Shown here: piece after piece, positions 63,321 to 64,000 of the stretch | Numbering within the stretch: the stretch's first letter is position 1 | How the letters are laid out: each line of letters begins with the position of its first letter | Assembly (NCBI RefSeq): GCF_046844695.1 | Contig: NZ_CP177354.1 | Span: 2,728,001-2,792,000, forward strand | Origin: Pokkaliibacter plantistimulans | GTDB taxonomy: Bacteria > Pseudomonadota > Gammaproteobacteria > Pseudomonadales > Balneatricaceae | Direction: 5' to 3' | DNA length: 64,000 nt | Notes under the pieces: generated by a model | Databases searched by the model: none | Seen by the model: only the letters and a program-made list of their open reading frames with translations | Told to the model about the DNA's origin: nothing | Translations under genes and position numbers: made by a program

Positions 63321-63377
63321 GCTATGCCATAACAGAAAAGCTATGCCGTAACAGAAGAGCCATGCAGTAAAAAGCGC
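63321..63377. repeat. Three imperfect 19-bp tandem repeats in the transporter leader
   Basis: Units at 63321-63339, 63340-63358 and 63359-63377 share GCTATGCC-TAACAGAA-A; the third unit is the most diverged. They lie just upstream of the ribosome site of the sugar-binding protein gene, probably inside the mRNA leader. The role is unknown. Confidence 0.7.
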
Positions 63378-63413
63378 CGCAAAGGCAGATTCCAAAAATA
63401 AGGAGAATAAGTA

Positions 63414-64000
63414 ATGAATCTGAAGAAACTGGTCGCAGCGGTTGGTTGCGCCTCCATCGCATTGATTGCCGCACAGAATGTTCAGGCCGCCGGAAAGGTA
63501 GAGGTGCTGCACTGGTGGACCTCGGGAGGCGAGGCCAAGGCGCTCAATGTACTCAAGGATGACCTGCAGAAAAAAGGTATTACCTGGGAGGACATGCCCG
63601 TCGCTGGCGGTGGTGGTGAGGCTGCCATGACCGTTCTGCGTGCCCGGGTGGCCTCTGGTAATCCCCCGACAGCGGCGCAGATGCTCGGCTTTGATATTCA
63701 GGACTGGGGCGCGCAGGGGGTGGTAGCCAACCTCAATGATGTGGCCAAGGAAGAGAACTGGGATAACGTCATTCCTGCGGCCATCCAGCGTTTCTCCAAG
63801 TACGACGGCAAATGGATTGCGGCACCAGTCAACGTCCACTCCACCAACTGGGTGTGGGCCAACAAGAAAATTTTTGATGAGCTTGGCCTGACACCTCCTA
63901 CCGATTTTGATGGCATGGTCAAGGCGCTGGACAAGATCAAGGCCGCTGGTTATGTCCCGCTGGCTCATGGTGGTCAGGCCTGGCAGGACGCCACTCTGTT
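63414..64000 (+). CDS. Sugar ABC transporter substrate-binding protein, 3' end cut by window
   Basis: The ATG at 63414 follows AGGAG at 63401-63405. The first 195 residues are visible: a signal peptide (LVAAVGCASIALIAAQNVQA, cleavage near AGK), then VEVLHWWTSGGEAKALNVL, AQMLGFDIQDWGAQGVVANL and WIAAPVNVHSTNWVWANKKI, characteristic of glucose/mannose-type (GtsA-like, family 1) extracellular binding proteins. The permease and ATPase genes would be expected beyond the window. Divergent LacI and the two operators between suggest sugar-inducible expression. Confidence 0.9.
   Translation, partial: MNLKKLVAAVGCASIALIAAQNVQAAGKVEVLHWWTSGGEAKALNVLKDDLQKKGITWEDMPVAGGGGEAAMTVLRARVASGNPPTAAQMLGFDIQDWGAQGVVANLNDVAKEENWDNVIPAAIQRFSKYDGKWIAAPVNVHSTNWVWANKKIFDELGLTPPTDFDGMVKALDKIKAAGYVPLAHGGQAWQDATL

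Overview
The window looks like chromosomal DNA of a moderately GC-rich gammaproteobacterium. The support is a UmuD-like gene behind E. coli-type LexA boxes, YaeQ, a HelD-type helicase, HglS/YdcJ and GcvA-like LysR regulators. Oceanospirillales or Pseudomonadales would fit, but no gene in the window fixes the genus, and no rRNA, tRNA, CRISPR array or insertion sequence was seen.

Left part (1-7.3 kb): a truncated LysR regulator divergent from an SDR protein that lacks the usual catalytic Tyr/Lys; an intergenic block of direct repeats; a 2-oxoadipate dioxygenase/decarboxylase (HglS family) with a LysR gene upstream; a cytoplasmic-type peptidoglycan amidase bracketed by two homologous lipoproteins (possible toxin and duplicated immunity); and a canonical SDR.

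Centre (8.0-39.8 kb): one co-oriented biosynthetic operon, mostly joined by ATGA/GTGA/TGATG start-stop overlaps. It encodes three megaenzymes: (1) C-A-T-KS-AT-T; (2) TubC docking-C-A-T-C-A-T-KS-DH-KR-T-T-C-A-T-C; (3) A interrupted by a methyltransferase, then T-TE. These are followed by a Sfp-type phosphopantetheinyl transferase, two PvdE/SyrD-like ABC exporters and a type II thioesterase. The sequence implies an N-acylated peptide of five amino acids with two ketide extensions. By pocket residues read by eye the order is X, malonate, Val-like, Ser, malonate (reduced), Ile/Val-like, and a possibly methylated last residue. I do not recognise the product.

Directly after this operon, same strand, lie a CesT-like type III secretion chaperone and a HELIH metalloprotease of the NleD/HopH1 (M91) effector type, which points to a host-associated lifestyle.

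Right part (41-64 kb): a secreted unknown protein; a diaminopropionate ammonia-lyase family enzyme divergent from an orphan TAXI-type binding protein; a GNAT acetyltransferase; a three-gene operon of a membrane sensor, a sensor-fused MFS protein and a periplasmic binding protein; a DUF697-like / small membrane protein / SPFH group; YaeQ; HelD; two tandem acyltransferase-3 proteins; an apparently protease-dead UmuD-like protein with two LexA boxes; a DUF1479 protein; and a LacI regulator divergent from the start of a sugar ABC transporter, with two LacI-type operators between them.
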